NCBI RefSeq assembly: GCF_002078175.1
Contig: NZ_MWFK01000002.1
Location: 930,001 to 994,000 of the forward strand
Length of the DNA stretch: 64,000 nt
Direction of reading: 5' to 3'
Source of the DNA: Streptomyces sp. M41(2017)
Lineage (GTDB): Bacteria; Actinomycetota; Actinomycetes; Streptomycetales; Streptomycetaceae
Shown here: in pieces, positions 25,619-33,748 of the stretch
Numbering within the stretch: position 1 is the stretch's first letter
Layout: the number at the start of each line of letters is the position of its first letter
Notes under the pieces: generated by a model
Database searches by the model: none
What the model was told of the DNA's origin: nothing
Seen by the model: the letters and a program-made list of their open reading frames with translations, nothing else
Program-made: the position numbers and the translations under genes

Positions 25619-26815
25619 TCAGACCGTCCGCTCGGCCAACGCCGAGAGCAGGGTGCCCAGTTCGTCGACGGGGCCGGGTGCGAGCCGCAGCGCCGTCAGC
25701 CGCGTCCACGCTTCGGCGAGGTGGCGTCGGGCCTCGTGTTCGGCCCGGGTGCGTCCCCCGGCCCGCTCGACGAGGGTCGCCGCGCGACGAGCGCGGTCGC
25801 CGTCGAGGGCGCCCGGGGCAGTGAGGAGTTCGGCGAGTTCGGCGCTTCCTCGCGCCGCGTCGAGGGCGACCAGGACCGGCAGTGTCTTCTTCCCCTGGCG
25901 CAGATCACCGTGGACCGGCTTGCCGGTGCGCTCCGGTTCGCCCCAGATGCCGAGCACGTCGTCCGCGATCTGGAACGCGACGCCCAGGTGCCTTCCGACG
26001 AGGTCGAGTTGCCCTGCCGTGCAGTCCGGAGCACCCGCCAGCCGCGCGCCGAGCGCGAGCGCGCAGCCGAGCAGCGCACCCGTCTTGCGCTCGGCCATGG
26101 TCACGTACTCCCCCGCGCGGACCGCCTCCGGCCCGGTCCAGGGTCGCTGCGCGAAGAGCAGGTCGTCGGCCTGGCCGCCGACCAGGTCACCGAGGGCAGT
26201 GGTCAACTGCCGTACGGCAGCGCCCGCGTGAGGCGTGACGGCGAGGGTCTCGACACCCAGGGCGAACAGCGCGTCGCCCGCGAGCACGGCGGGCCCGGTG
26301 CCGTACGCCTTCCACAGCGCGGGGCGGCCGCGGCGCAGCGCGTCGCCGTCCATGATGTCGTCGTGGAGCAGCGAGAACGTGTGGACGAGTTCCACGGCCA
26401 CGGCTCCCGGCACGCCCGCCGCCCCTGCCCCGGACACCGCCTCGGCGCCGAGCACGGCCAGCGCCTGCCGGATCCCCTTGCCCCGGCCGGGGCCGGCGGG
26501 CGCGCCGTCGGTCTCGCGCAGACCCAGCGTGTAGCGGGCCATCTCCGCGACCCAGGGGTGCAGTCCGTCGATCGCGTCCGTCAGGGCGGGAGCGGTGAGG
26601 TCGCGGCAGCGACGCAGGATGGACGGGGCGTCGGGCGGCGCCGTACCGGTGCGGGGCCCGGCCCCGGCCGGTGGCGCGGTCGTCCCGGCCGCGGTCCCCG
26701 GCGCTGTCGCCGGCACAGCCGGTGTCATAACCGGTGCCGTTGCCGTCGCCGTGTCCGTCGGCACGGCCGGAGCCGTGGTCGCCGTCGTGGACCGGTGCAG
26801 GGCCGTCGGTGTCAT
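25619..26815 (-). CDS. Trans-isoprenyl (polyprenyl) diphosphate synthase
   Basis: 398 residues. After about 65 low-complexity Ala/Thr/Pro residues comes an all-helical prenyltransferase. The first Asp-rich motif is DDIMDGD, preceded by VELVHTFSLLHD, and the second is DDVLG in FQIADDVLG. Both are needed for Mg-diphosphate binding and are intact. The first motif is the short DDxxD form of geranylgeranyl or farnesyl synthases. No terpene cyclase or phytoene synthase is in the window, so the product use is unknown. Its ATG overlaps the TGA of the TPR gene (ATGA), giving translational coupling. Confidence 0.88.
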   Translation of the reverse strand: MTPTALHRSTTATTAPAVPTDTATATAPVMTPAVPATAPGTAAGTTAPPAGAGPRTGTAPPDAPSILRRCRDLTAPALTDAIDGLHPWVAEMARYTLGLRETDGAPAGPGRGKGIRQALAVLGAEAVSGAGAAGVPGAVAVELVHTFSLLHDDIMDGDALRRGRPALWKAYGTGPAVLAGDALFALGVETLAVTPHAGAAVRQLTTALGDLVGGQADDLLFAQRPWTGPEAVRAGEYVTMAERKTGALLGCALALGARLAGAPDCTAGQLDLVGRHLGVAFQIADDVLGIWGEPERTGKPVHGDLRQGKKTLPVLVALDAARGSAELAELLTAPGALDGDRARRAATLVERAGGRTRAEHEARRHLAEAWTRLTALRLAPGPVDELGTLLSALAERTV

Positions 26816-27960
26816 CGTGCCGCCTCCGCTCCGGTGCGCTCCGGCCCCAACCCGAGTTCCGTGCGGGCCCGTTCCACCATCTGCCGGGCGTGCCGGAGAC
26901 CGATGCCGTCCAGAACATCGGCCAACTCGGCCAGTTCGGCGGCGGTTTCGTCGCGGTCCCGGCCCAGTCGGGCCAGGGACTTGGCGAGGCCCAGCCTGGA
27001 CAGCGCCCGTCCGCGTGGCTCGCTCATCTCCTCGAACTCCGCGAGCGCCTCGGCGTAGACGTCGCGGGCCTCGGCGTAACGGCCGGCGCGGTAGAGGACG
27101 TTGCCGCGCATCTTGTGGTTGTACGCGAGGGCACCGGAGAGCTTCATGGCGCGGCAGGACGCCTCCGCCTCGGTCAGCAGCTCCAGGGCGCGTCCGGTGT
27201 CTCCGTCACGCACGGAGACGATGTCCGCGAGGCCGCGCAGCGCCCAGGCGTGGCCGCGCCGGTCCTCGGCGCCTGCGGCTATGCCGGCCGCCTCCTCGAA
27301 GAGGGCGTACGCGGTGTCGTAGGCGCCGGTGTTGCGGTGGATCTGGGCGATGCCTTCCAGGGCCCACACCGTGTGGCGGGCCTCGCCGCGCTTGCGGGCC
27401 TCGGCCAGCAGCTGTTCGTGGAGGGTGGTCACCGCCTCGTAGTCGCCCTGGATGCGGCCGGTCTCGGCCATGCCGGCCAGGGAGTAGCCGCGCACCACGA
27501 TGTCCCCGGACGCGCCGCCGAGTTCGGCGGCGAGCCGCAGCAGGCGCCACGCCAGCGGGAACGCGCCGCGCTGCCGGGCCAGCGTTCCGCCGCTCCACAG
27601 CGCCCACGCCATCGCGGCACCGTCGCCGGCGTCCCGCGCCGTGCGGTAACTCGCCTTCCACGCGCGGTCCGCGTCCGCCACCTGCCCGAGCCTGCGGTGC
27701 GCCTCGGCGACCGCGAGCCCCGATCGGGCGGCCTCGGTCCGCTCCCCCGCGCGCTCGGCGGCGCGCAGTTGCTCGGTGCCCGCCGCGAGGACGTCGGTCA
27801 GTGAGGAGTTCACGGACAGGGTGGTCAGAGCGCCCTGGTACTCCGGGGCGAAGGCCTTGCCGTACATGAATGCCTTTCCGTCTGCCACCGTCCGGCCGCG
27901 GTCGGTGCGGCCCGGAGGTGTGCTGTAGCTGACTGTCGTGCGGCGCTGACGTGGGAACAT
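26812..27960 (-). CDS. TPR-repeat protein coupled to the polyprenyl synthase
   Basis: 382 residues from the ATG at 27960 with GAGGAG upstream; a later ATG at MYGKAFAPEYQG (27867) is possible. The body is a chain of tetratricopeptide-like helical pairs, from about residue 60 to 360 (for example GAYDTAYALFEEAAGIA, GRYAEARDVYAEALAEF). There is no DNA-binding or membrane segment. It resembles the TPR proteins found beside terpene or regulator genes in Streptomyces, but I cannot name a function. The overlap with the prenyl synthase start suggests the two products are made in equal amounts and may interact. Confidence 0.75.
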   Translation of the reverse strand: MFPRQRRTTVSYSTPPGRTDRGRTVADGKAFMYGKAFAPEYQGALTTLSVNSSLTDVLAAGTEQLRAAERAGERTEAARSGLAVAEAHRRLGQVADADRAWKASYRTARDAGDGAAMAWALWSGGTLARQRGAFPLAWRLLRLAAELGGASGDIVVRGYSLAGMAETGRIQGDYEAVTTLHEQLLAEARKRGEARHTVWALEGIAQIHRNTGAYDTAYALFEEAAGIAAGAEDRRGHAWALRGLADIVSVRDGDTGRALELLTEAEASCRAMKLSGALAYNHKMRGNVLYRAGRYAEARDVYAEALAEFEEMSEPRGRALSRLGLAKSLARLGRDRDETAAELAELADVLDGIGLRHARQMVERARTELGLGPERTGAEAAR

Positions 27961-28189
27961 CCCGGCTCCTCGACGTACACACGGCATGTATACGCAAGGT
28001 GTATAGTTCGTCCGGTTTTCCTGCGTGAATTCCCGCTCGATGATGATGGCGGTGTCCGCCGCTCGTTGCCGATCAAGACGACGAACGGGTTCGCGGGGTT
28101 GCCTCCCGGCCCGAATCACGTTGCGAGGGAGCCCGAACGGGCCGGAGGATGACGGCGGTCCACCTCCTCGCGACGGAAAGCAGGCACGG

Positions 28190-29086
28190 ATGTCCGCAGG
28201 CCCGATGCACGCCGACGAGGCACCGATCGACGGTCCGCTCGTACGGCGGCTGCTGGCCGCGCAGTTCCCGCGGTGGGCCCGACTGCCGCTCAGGCGCGTC
28301 GAGTCGGCCGGAACCGTCAACGCCCTCTACCGGCTCGGCGACGACCTGGCCGTGCGGCTCCCCCGCGTGCCGGGCGGTGCCGAGGACGTGGCCAAGGAGG
28401 CGACCTGGCTGCCCCGGCTCGCTCCGCTCCTCCCCGTCCCCGTACCGGAGATCATCGGTGTCGGTACCGCGGCCGAGGGTTACCCGTGGCAGTGGAGCGT
28501 GTTGCGGTGGATCGACGGCGAACTGCCCGTCGCGGGCGCCCTGTCCGACGCGCGGGGCCTGGCGGCCGACCTCGGCGCCTTCGTCGCCGCGCTGCGCCGG
28601 GCCGGTCTTCCGGACGGTCCGCGCGCCTACCGCGGTGACCCCCTGAAGACCGTGGACGCCGAGACGCGCTCGGCGATCGAGGAGTTGCGGGGTGCGATCG
28701 ACACCGGGGAAGCGACGGCGGCCTGGGAGGAAGCCCTCGCGGCACCGGTGTGGACGGGGCCGCCCGTCTGGCTCCACTCGGACCTGATGCCGATGAACCT
28801 CCTGACCCGCGGGGGCCGCCTCGCGGCCGTCATCGACTTCGGCACGCTCGGCACCGGCGATCCCGCCTGCGACCTCGTCCCGGCCTGGAATCTGCTTCCC
28901 CCGGAGGCGCGCGGCGTCTTCCGGGACATCGCGGGCGCCGACGACGCCGTGTGGGCGCGGGGCCGCGGCTGGACCCTGTCCATGGCTCTGATCCAACTGC
29001 CGTACTACCGCACGACGAACCCGGTGATGGCGGCCAACGCCGAGCACGTGATCCGCGCGGTGCTGACGGAGCGCCGCTCCCGCTAG
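28190..29086 (+). CDS. Aminoglycoside phosphotransferase-fold kinase
   Basis: 298 residues. The APH/choline-kinase fold is clear: an N-lobe nucleotide site (VNALYRLGDDLAVRLPR), the Brenner motif HSDLMPMN with catalytic Asp, and the metal-binding IDFGTLGTGDPACDL. Family members phosphorylate aminoglycosides, macrolides or metabolites such as choline and fructosamine. This one, with LPRVPGG and WLPRLAPLLP, matches the chromosomal Streptomyces type often labelled antibiotic phosphotransferase without proof. The start at 28190 has GGAAAG upstream; a second ATG at 28205 is possible. Confidence 0.82.
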   Translation: MSAGPMHADEAPIDGPLVRRLLAAQFPRWARLPLRRVESAGTVNALYRLGDDLAVRLPRVPGGAEDVAKEATWLPRLAPLLPVPVPEIIGVGTAAEGYPWQWSVLRWIDGELPVAGALSDARGLAADLGAFVAALRRAGLPDGPRAYRGDPLKTVDAETRSAIEELRGAIDTGEATAAWEEALAAPVWTGPPVWLHSDLMPMNLLTRGGRLAAVIDFGTLGTGDPACDLVPAWNLLPPEARGVFRDIAGADDAVWARGRGWTLSMALIQLPYYRTTNPVMAANAEHVIRAVLTERRSR

Positions 29087-29107
29087 CGGGTGCCGTCCTG
29101 TTCCCGC

Positions 29108-29947
29108 TCAGTCCACCAGAGCCTGCGTCCCGAGGACGCCGAGGAGGGCGACGCGTTCGGCGTCCCGCGTGCCGGGCTCGGCCGTGTAGACCATGATCCG
29201 CAGGTCGTTGCCGGCGACGCCCAGCACGTCGCAGTCCAGCGTCACCGCACCCACCTGCGGATGGTCGACGGTCTTGCGCGCGGCCTCGTGGTGGGCGACG
29301 GCGCCGGAGTCCCACAGCTCCGCGAACCGGGCGCTCGCCGCCCGCAGGTCGGCGATCAGCCGGCGCAGGCCCTGATCGGCCGGATAGCGGCTCGCCGTCA
29401 CGCGCAGGTCCGCCGCGAGCGTCGCCTCGAAGGTCCGCCGTTCCTCCGGCGTGTGCCGGACGCGGCTGCCGGGGCCGACGAAGTTGCGCCAGACGCCGTT
29501 GCGTTCGTTTCCGCGCCATCCCGAGGGGTCGCCCAGCAGGGCGGCGTAGAGCGGGTTGGCCAGCAGCAGGTTCCACGCCGCGTCGAACACCGCGACGGGT
29601 GTCCCCGCCAGCCGGTCCAGCATCCGGTGGACGCCCGGTGTGATGTGGGTGGGCACCATGCCCCGGCCCGGCGGGACGAGTCCCGCCACGTGGAAGAGGT
29701 GCTCGCGCTCCGCCGCGGTCACCCGCAGCGCCCGTCCGAGGGCTTCGACGACCTGCTCCGAGGGGTTGGCGGCCCGGCCCTGTTCCAGCCGGGTGATGTA
29801 GTCGACCGAGATCCCCGCGAGGAGGGCCAGCTCCTCGCGGCGCAGGCCCGCGGCGCGCCGGTGGCCGCCGCCGGGCAGTCCCGCCGCCTCCGGGGAGACC
29901 CGGTCGCGCCAGAGCCGTACCGTCCGCCCGAACTCGGTGCTCGCCAT
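29108..29947 (-). CDS. XRE-family regulator with MmyB-like ligand domain
   Basis: 279 residues. An N-terminal HTH of XRE type (RREELALLAGISVDYITRLEQG) is followed by a MmyB-like PAS-fold domain (PVAVFDAAWNLLLANPLYAAL, WRNFVGPGSR). This combination is common in Streptomyces, where such regulators sit divergently from an SDR enzyme. The same arrangement is seen here with the SDR at 30050. MmyB-type domains are thought to bind fatty-acid-like ligands. The start is MASTEFGRTVRLWR at 29947; the longer antisense frame over the SDR gene is a shadow. Confidence 0.87.
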   Translation of the reverse strand: MASTEFGRTVRLWRDRVSPEAAGLPGGGHRRAAGLRREELALLAGISVDYITRLEQGRAANPSEQVVEALGRALRVTAAEREHLFHVAGLVPPGRGMVPTHITPGVHRMLDRLAGTPVAVFDAAWNLLLANPLYAALLGDPSGWRGNERNGVWRNFVGPGSRVRHTPEERRTFEATLAADLRVTASRYPADQGLRRLIADLRAASARFAELWDSGAVAHHEAARKTVDHPQVGAVTLDCDVLGVAGNDLRIMVYTAEPGTRDAERVALLGVLGTQALVD

Positions 29948-30049
29948 GCCCTCAACTGTGCACCCAGGCGCGGTCGGGTGCCTGGTACCGGGAGTCCCAG
30001 GAAGACGGGACGCCTGGCTGTCGGCACCACGCCGACCGATGCTGGGTCC

Positions 30050-30757
30050 ATGACCACCACATTGATCACCGGAGCGAACAAGGGTCTCGGCTTCGAGACC
30101 GCCCGCCGACTCGTCGCGGCGGGCCACACCGTCTACGTGGGCAGCCGCGACGCGGAGCGGGGGCGCCGCGCCGCCGGGGAACTGGGGGCGCGCCCCCTCC
30201 TCATCGACGTCACCGACGACGCCTCCGTCGCCGCTGCGGCGAAGACCGTCGAGGCCGAGGGCGGCCTGGACGTCCTGATCAACAACGCCGGCATCGAGGG
30301 GCGCGGCGAGGGCAACGGCGTGATCGGTGCCGCCGACACGACCGCGGACACGATGCGCGAGCTGTTCGAGACGAACGTCTTCGGCCTGGTCCGCGTCACC
30401 CATGCCTTCCTGCCGCTCCTCCGGCGGTCCGCCGCCCCCGTCATGGTGAACGTCAGCAGCGGCCTGGCCTCCCTGACGGGGATGAGCGACGCCGCCTCGC
30501 CCGGCCACTTCTACCCGGGCATCGCGTACCCCGCCTCCAAGACGAGCGTCAACATGATCACCGTGCAGTACGCGAAGGCGTTCCCCGACATCCGGGTCAA
30601 CGCCGTGGAACCCGGCTTCACGGCCACCGACCTCAACGGCAACACCGGGGTCCAGACCGTGGAGCAGGGCGCCGAGATCATCGTCCGTATGGCACGCCTC
30701 GGCCAGGACGGCCCGACCGGCGGGTACTTCGACGCGCAGGGCCCGCTCCCCTGGTGA
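30050..30757 (+). CDS. Short-chain dehydrogenase/reductase
   Basis: 235 residues of Rossmann fold. The cofactor motif TGANKGLG (residues 7-14), NNAG, the catalytic Ser in VNVSSGLAS and the YPASK Tyr/Lys pair are all present. Arg in VGSRDAERGRR after the second strand suggests NADP(H). The start at 30050 is the first Met before the Rossmann strand. It is divergent from an XRE/MmyB regulator over a 102-bp gap, which is likely its controller. The substrate is unknown. Confidence 0.9.
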   Translation: MTTTLITGANKGLGFETARRLVAAGHTVYVGSRDAERGRRAAGELGARPLLIDVTDDASVAAAAKTVEAEGGLDVLINNAGIEGRGEGNGVIGAADTTADTMRELFETNVFGLVRVTHAFLPLLRRSAAPVMVNVSSGLASLTGMSDAASPGHFYPGIAYPASKTSVNMITVQYAKAFPDIRVNAVEPGFTATDLNGNTGVQTVEQGAEIIVRMARLGQDGPTGGYFDAQGPLPW

Positions 30758-30792
30758 CACCGCACGTCCGGCGGACTCCGCCCCCCCCCGAA

Positions 30793-30808
30793 TGGAACAC
30801 CCATTCGA
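30793..30808. promoter_or_regulatory. SOS-like box upstream of the AlkB-type gene
   Basis: TGGAACACCCATTCGA matches the actinobacterial LexA pattern TCGAAC-N4-GTTCGA at 10 of 12 fixed bases. It overlaps a 7-bp inverted repeat CGAATGG-N5-CCATTCG (30789-30807) and lies about 10 bp upstream of the -10 at 30818, where LexA would block transcription. LexA control is inferred only. Confidence 0.4.
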
Positions 30809-30817
30809 ATATGGAGG

Positions 30818-30823
30818 TACGCT
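30818..30823 (+). promoter_or_regulatory. -10 element of a probable leaderless alkB transcript
   Basis: TACGCT, a TANNNT element, is followed by exactly 6 nt and the ATG at 30830. The GGAGG at 30813-30817 is too far to be a good ribosome site for that ATG. Confidence 0.45.
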
Positions 30824-30829
30824 GGCCGT

Positions 30830-31456
30830 ATGGCCATGCACCTCCAGGGCTCGCTCTTCGACCAGACGGACGAGCTGCACCTGGGTCCGCTGAACGGGAC
30901 GCGCCGCACCACGCTGGGTGCCGGCGCCTGGATCGACCTGCTGCCGGGCTGGCTCGGCGGGGCGGACGAGCTGTTCGCCCGGCTCTCCGCCGAGGTGCCG
31001 TGGCGGGCCGAACGCCGCCAGATGTACGAGCAGGTGGTCGACGTCCCCCGGCTGCTCTCGTACTACCGGGCGGGCGACGCACTGCCGCACCCGGCTCTCG
31101 ACGAGGCACGCGACGCGCTGTCCGCCCACTACGCCGGAGAACTCGGCGAGCCCTTCACCACGGCGGGCCTCTGCTACTACCGGGACGGCCGCGACAGCGT
31201 GGCCTGGCACGGGGACCGGATCGGCCGGGGAGCGCGGGAGGACACGATGGTCGCCATCCTCTCCGTGGGCGCACCGCGCGACCTGCTGCTGCGGCCCCGG
31301 GGTGGCGGCGGGACCGTGCGGCGGCCGCTGGGCCACGGCGACCTCGTCGTGATGGGCGGTTCCTGCCAGCGCACCTGGGAGCACGCGATCCCCAAATCGG
31401 CGCGGGCGACGGGCCCCCGCATCAGCATCCAGTTCCGGCCCACCGGCGTGAACTGA
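30830..31456 (+). CDS. AlkB-like 2-oxoglutarate/Fe(II) dioxygenase
   Basis: 208 residues of the AlkB family. The iron ligands are HGD in VAWHGDRIG and His in WEHAIPK. The 2-oxoglutarate-binding arginines are in RISIQFR near the C-terminus. MMHxxPK-like SCQRTWEHAIPK fits the nucleic-acid repair branch. It would remove alkyl groups from 1-methyladenine or 3-methylcytosine in the cytoplasm. An SOS-like box and a leaderless promoter lie upstream, fitting damage control. Size is normal for bacterial AlkB homologues. Confidence 0.88.
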   Translation: MAMHLQGSLFDQTDELHLGPLNGTRRTTLGAGAWIDLLPGWLGGADELFARLSAEVPWRAERRQMYEQVVDVPRLLSYYRAGDALPHPALDEARDALSAHYAGELGEPFTTAGLCYYRDGRDSVAWHGDRIGRGAREDTMVAILSVGAPRDLLLRPRGGGGTVRRPLGHGDLVVMGGSCQRTWEHAIPKSARATGPRISIQFRPTGVN

Positions 31457-31481
31457 CCCGGCGCCGCCCCGACCCGGTCCC

Positions 31482-32135
31482 TCAGGGGGCGAGCTGGGCC
31501 TGCACCGCCGGCGCGTACCGGTCGACGATGTCGTCGACGGAGGTGGCCCGCAGATGGGTGCCGCGCGCGATGCCGTACATCACGCCGAGGCCGAGCAGGG
31601 TGCTCACGGCGAGTTCGGCGCGCAGGCCCGCCCCCGGTCCGCTCAGCCGCTCCGCGAGACGCTCACTGACCTGGGTACGGAAGTTGGCGCGCAGTATGTC
31701 GCCCTGCTCCCCCTGGAGCGGGGCGAAGACGATCCGCAGGACGGGGTCGGCGCCCCGTTGCGTCTGGCCTTCGAGGAGGTGCCGGACCATGTGCCGGCCC
31801 AGCTCCTCCAGCGGGGCGTCGAGCAGGGCGTCGGCGTCGGACTCGAAGGACATCACGCGGGCGAACAGGGCGTCCTTGTTGCCGAAGTACTTCAGGATCA
31901 GCGGCGCGCTCACCCCGGCCCGGTCGGCGACCGCCTTGAGCGTGATGTCCGCGTGCGCGTGCCGGGCGAGCAGATACCGGGCCGCGCGCAGGATGGCCGC
32001 CCTGCTGGCCTCGGCGTCACGGCGGGGCGCCGCGGGGGCGGCGACCGTGCCCCCGGCCGGCGTCCCGGCGCCCGGCCGGTCGCCGGGCCCCGGGACGGTC
32101 GCGGGCGCGGTCAGGCCGGTGGGGGGCGTGGTCAC
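31482..32135 (-). CDS. TetR-family regulator of the MFS exporter
   Basis: 217 residues from a GTG at 32135 with GGAG upstream. A Pro/Ala/Gly-rich leader of about 40 residues precedes the TetR domain (SRAAILRAARYLLARHAHADI, VSAPLILKYFGNKDALF). The C-terminal domain resembles TetR_C_17-type proteins. The gene starts 5 bp after the stop of the MFS gene, so both are in one operon. The double palindrome before the MFS gene is the probable operator. Confidence 0.85.
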   Translation of the reverse strand: MTTPPTGLTAPATVPGPGDRPGAGTPAGGTVAAPAAPRRDAEASRAAILRAARYLLARHAHADITLKAVADRAGVSAPLILKYFGNKDALFARVMSFESDADALLDAPLEELGRHMVRHLLEGQTQRGADPVLRIVFAPLQGEQGDILRANFRTQVSERLAERLSGPGAGLRAELAVSTLLGLGVMYGIARGTHLRATSVDDIVDRYAPAVQAQLAP

Positions 32136-32140
32136 GGTGC

Positions 32141-33586
32141 TCAGGCTCCTTCGAGGGCCTCGTCGCGGGACGCGCCGGTACGGCTGCCGGTGCGCGGGGT
32201 CACGCGTGAGGCGGGGTCGGTGGGGATCGACAGGGCGGCCGCGCAGGCCACCAGTGCGACCGTACCCGCCATGGCGAAGGCCAGCAGATAGCCGTGCAGC
32301 GTCGGTATCGGGGCACCGGCGACGAGACTCGTGTGGTGGACGAGTACGGCGGCCACCGCGGCGCTGCACACCGCCTGCCCGATCGTGCGCATCAGGACGT
32401 TGACGCCGTTGGCGGACGCGGTCTGGCCCGCCGGAACGGCGCGCAGGATGAGGGTCGGCAGGGCGGAGTACGCGAACGTGGTGCCGATCGCGCAGACCGT
32501 GGCTCCGATGATGATCATCCACAGGTCGCGGCTGTCCAGGATCCGTATCGCGTAGCCGGAGGCGATGATCGCGGTGCCGAGGGCCAGCGTGACGCGCGGG
32601 CCGCGCGCCGCCGAGATACGCGCCGAGACGGGTGACAGGAAGAGCATGGTCACTCCGCCGGGCAGCAGGCACAGGCCGGTCGCCACGATGGACAGCCCCA
32701 GGCCGTAGCCGGTGGCCTCGGGCGCCTGCACGAGCTGGGCCGTGACCAGGGAGTTGCCGTAGAAGGCGAACCCGGTGAGCAGGGCGGCGATGTGGGGCAG
32801 GGCGACACGCGGACGGGCGGCCAGCCTCAGGTCGACGAGGGGGCTCACGGCCCGCAGCTGCTGCCGCACCCACACGGTGAGGATCACGGCGCAGGCGGCG
32901 AACAGTCCGAGGATGCTCGGACTGGTCCAGCCCCAGGTGCCGCCCTGCGACACGGCGAGGAGCAGGCACACCAGACCGGCGGCCAGACCCATCGCTCCCA
33001 GGGTGTCGAAACGGCCGGGTTCGCGCACCGGGGACTCGCGCACCGCCCACCAGGCGAGCGTGAGTCCGACGACGCCGAGGGCGGTCGTGGCCCAGAACAT
33101 CACGTGCCAGTTCGCGTACTGGACGATGAGGGCGGCGAGCGGGAGACCGAGTGCCGCGCCGATGCCCACCGTGGAGCTCATCAGGGCGACGGCGGAACCG
33201 GTGCGCTCGGGCGGCAGTTCGTCCCGCAGGATGCTGATCGACAGGGGTACGACGGCCGCCGCCGCGCCCTGGAGCGCCCGCGCCACGATCAGGATGCCGA
33301 TGTCCGAGGTGAGCGCGCACATCAGCGAGCCGACCGTCATCAGCCCGAGGGCCATCAGCAGGACACGCCGCTTGCCGTACATGTCACCGGCGCGGCCGAG
33401 GACAGGGGTCAGTACCGCTCCGGAGAGGAGGGTCGCGGTGACCATCCAGGAGACCGCACCCGCAGAGGCGCCGGTGAGCCGGGGAAGGTCGGGCAGCAGC
33501 GGGACGACCACCGTCTGCATGACGGCCATCAGGATCCCGCCGAACGCGAGGACGGGAATCGCGAGCCGCTCGCGCAGAGCCGCCAT
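32141..33586 (-). CDS. MFS drug exporter, DHA2 (14-TM) type
   Basis: 481 residues with about 14 hydrophobic segments. The motif A region GRAGDMYGKRRVLLM follows TM2, and motif C-like GIGAALGLPLAALIV lies in TM5, marking a drug:H+ antiporter of the EmrB/QacA type. The start is set at 33586 (MAALRERLAIPVL), where GGAG sits at good spacing. An upstream ATG at 33607 has no ribosome site and nearly touches the palindrome at 33614. Co-transcribed with the TetR gene. Substrates are unknown. Confidence 0.88.
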   Translation of the reverse strand: MAALRERLAIPVLAFGGILMAVMQTVVVPLLPDLPRLTGASAGAVSWMVTATLLSGAVLTPVLGRAGDMYGKRRVLLMALGLMTVGSLMCALTSDIGILIVARALQGAAAAVVPLSISILRDELPPERTGSAVALMSSTVGIGAALGLPLAALIVQYANWHVMFWATTALGVVGLTLAWWAVRESPVREPGRFDTLGAMGLAAGLVCLLLAVSQGGTWGWTSPSILGLFAACAVILTVWVRQQLRAVSPLVDLRLAARPRVALPHIAALLTGFAFYGNSLVTAQLVQAPEATGYGLGLSIVATGLCLLPGGVTMLFLSPVSARISAARGPRVTLALGTAIIASGYAIRILDSRDLWMIIIGATVCAIGTTFAYSALPTLILRAVPAGQTASANGVNVLMRTIGQAVCSAAVAAVLVHHTSLVAGAPIPTLHGYLLAFAMAGTVALVACAAALSIPTDPASRVTPRTGSRTGASRDEALEGA

Positions 33587-33613
33587 GAACACTCCAGGAG
33601 TAGGCATGAAAAA

Positions 33614-33658
33614 GGGGTGAATGACAATTCACCTTACCGGTGAATTGTCATTCACCCC
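33614..33658. promoter_or_regulatory. Double palindromic operator before the MFS-TetR operon
   Basis: Two 20-bp arms (33614-33633 and 33639-33658) are perfect reverse complements around TTACC. Each arm itself contains the palindrome GTGAAT-GACA-ATTCAC. The element is therefore two identical operators in opposite orientation, 25 bp centre to centre, 28 bp upstream of the MFS start. It fits cooperative binding of two TetR dimers. It also forms a 20-bp stem, but it lies at the promoter side of the operon. Confidence 0.75.
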
Positions 33659-33685
33659 AAGCCGTGCCGTCCCTTCCACAGCGAA

Positions 33686-33717
33686 AGGAGGGCCGCCCCT
33701 GCCGGGACGGCCCTCCT
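33686..33717 (-). terminator. Terminator after the FAD monooxygenase gene
   Basis: AGGAGGGCCG (33686-33695) and CGGCCCTCCT (33708-33717) form a perfect 10-bp stem, 31 bp past the monooxygenase stop. On the minus strand it is followed by TTTCGC. Confidence 0.6.
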
Positions 33718-33748
33718 CCTCGGCCGCCGTGCCGGCCTCCGCGCCGCC

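Noticed and set aside
25619..29086. Terpenoid biosynthetic gene cluster around the polyprenyl synthase
   Set aside because: No terpene cyclase, P450, phytoene synthase or tailoring gene is nearby; only the TPR partner is linked.
33614..33658. The 20-bp inverted repeat as a plain terminator
   Set aside because: It lies at the promoter end of the MFS operon, each arm is itself palindromic, and a separate better-placed terminator stem exists at 33686-33717.
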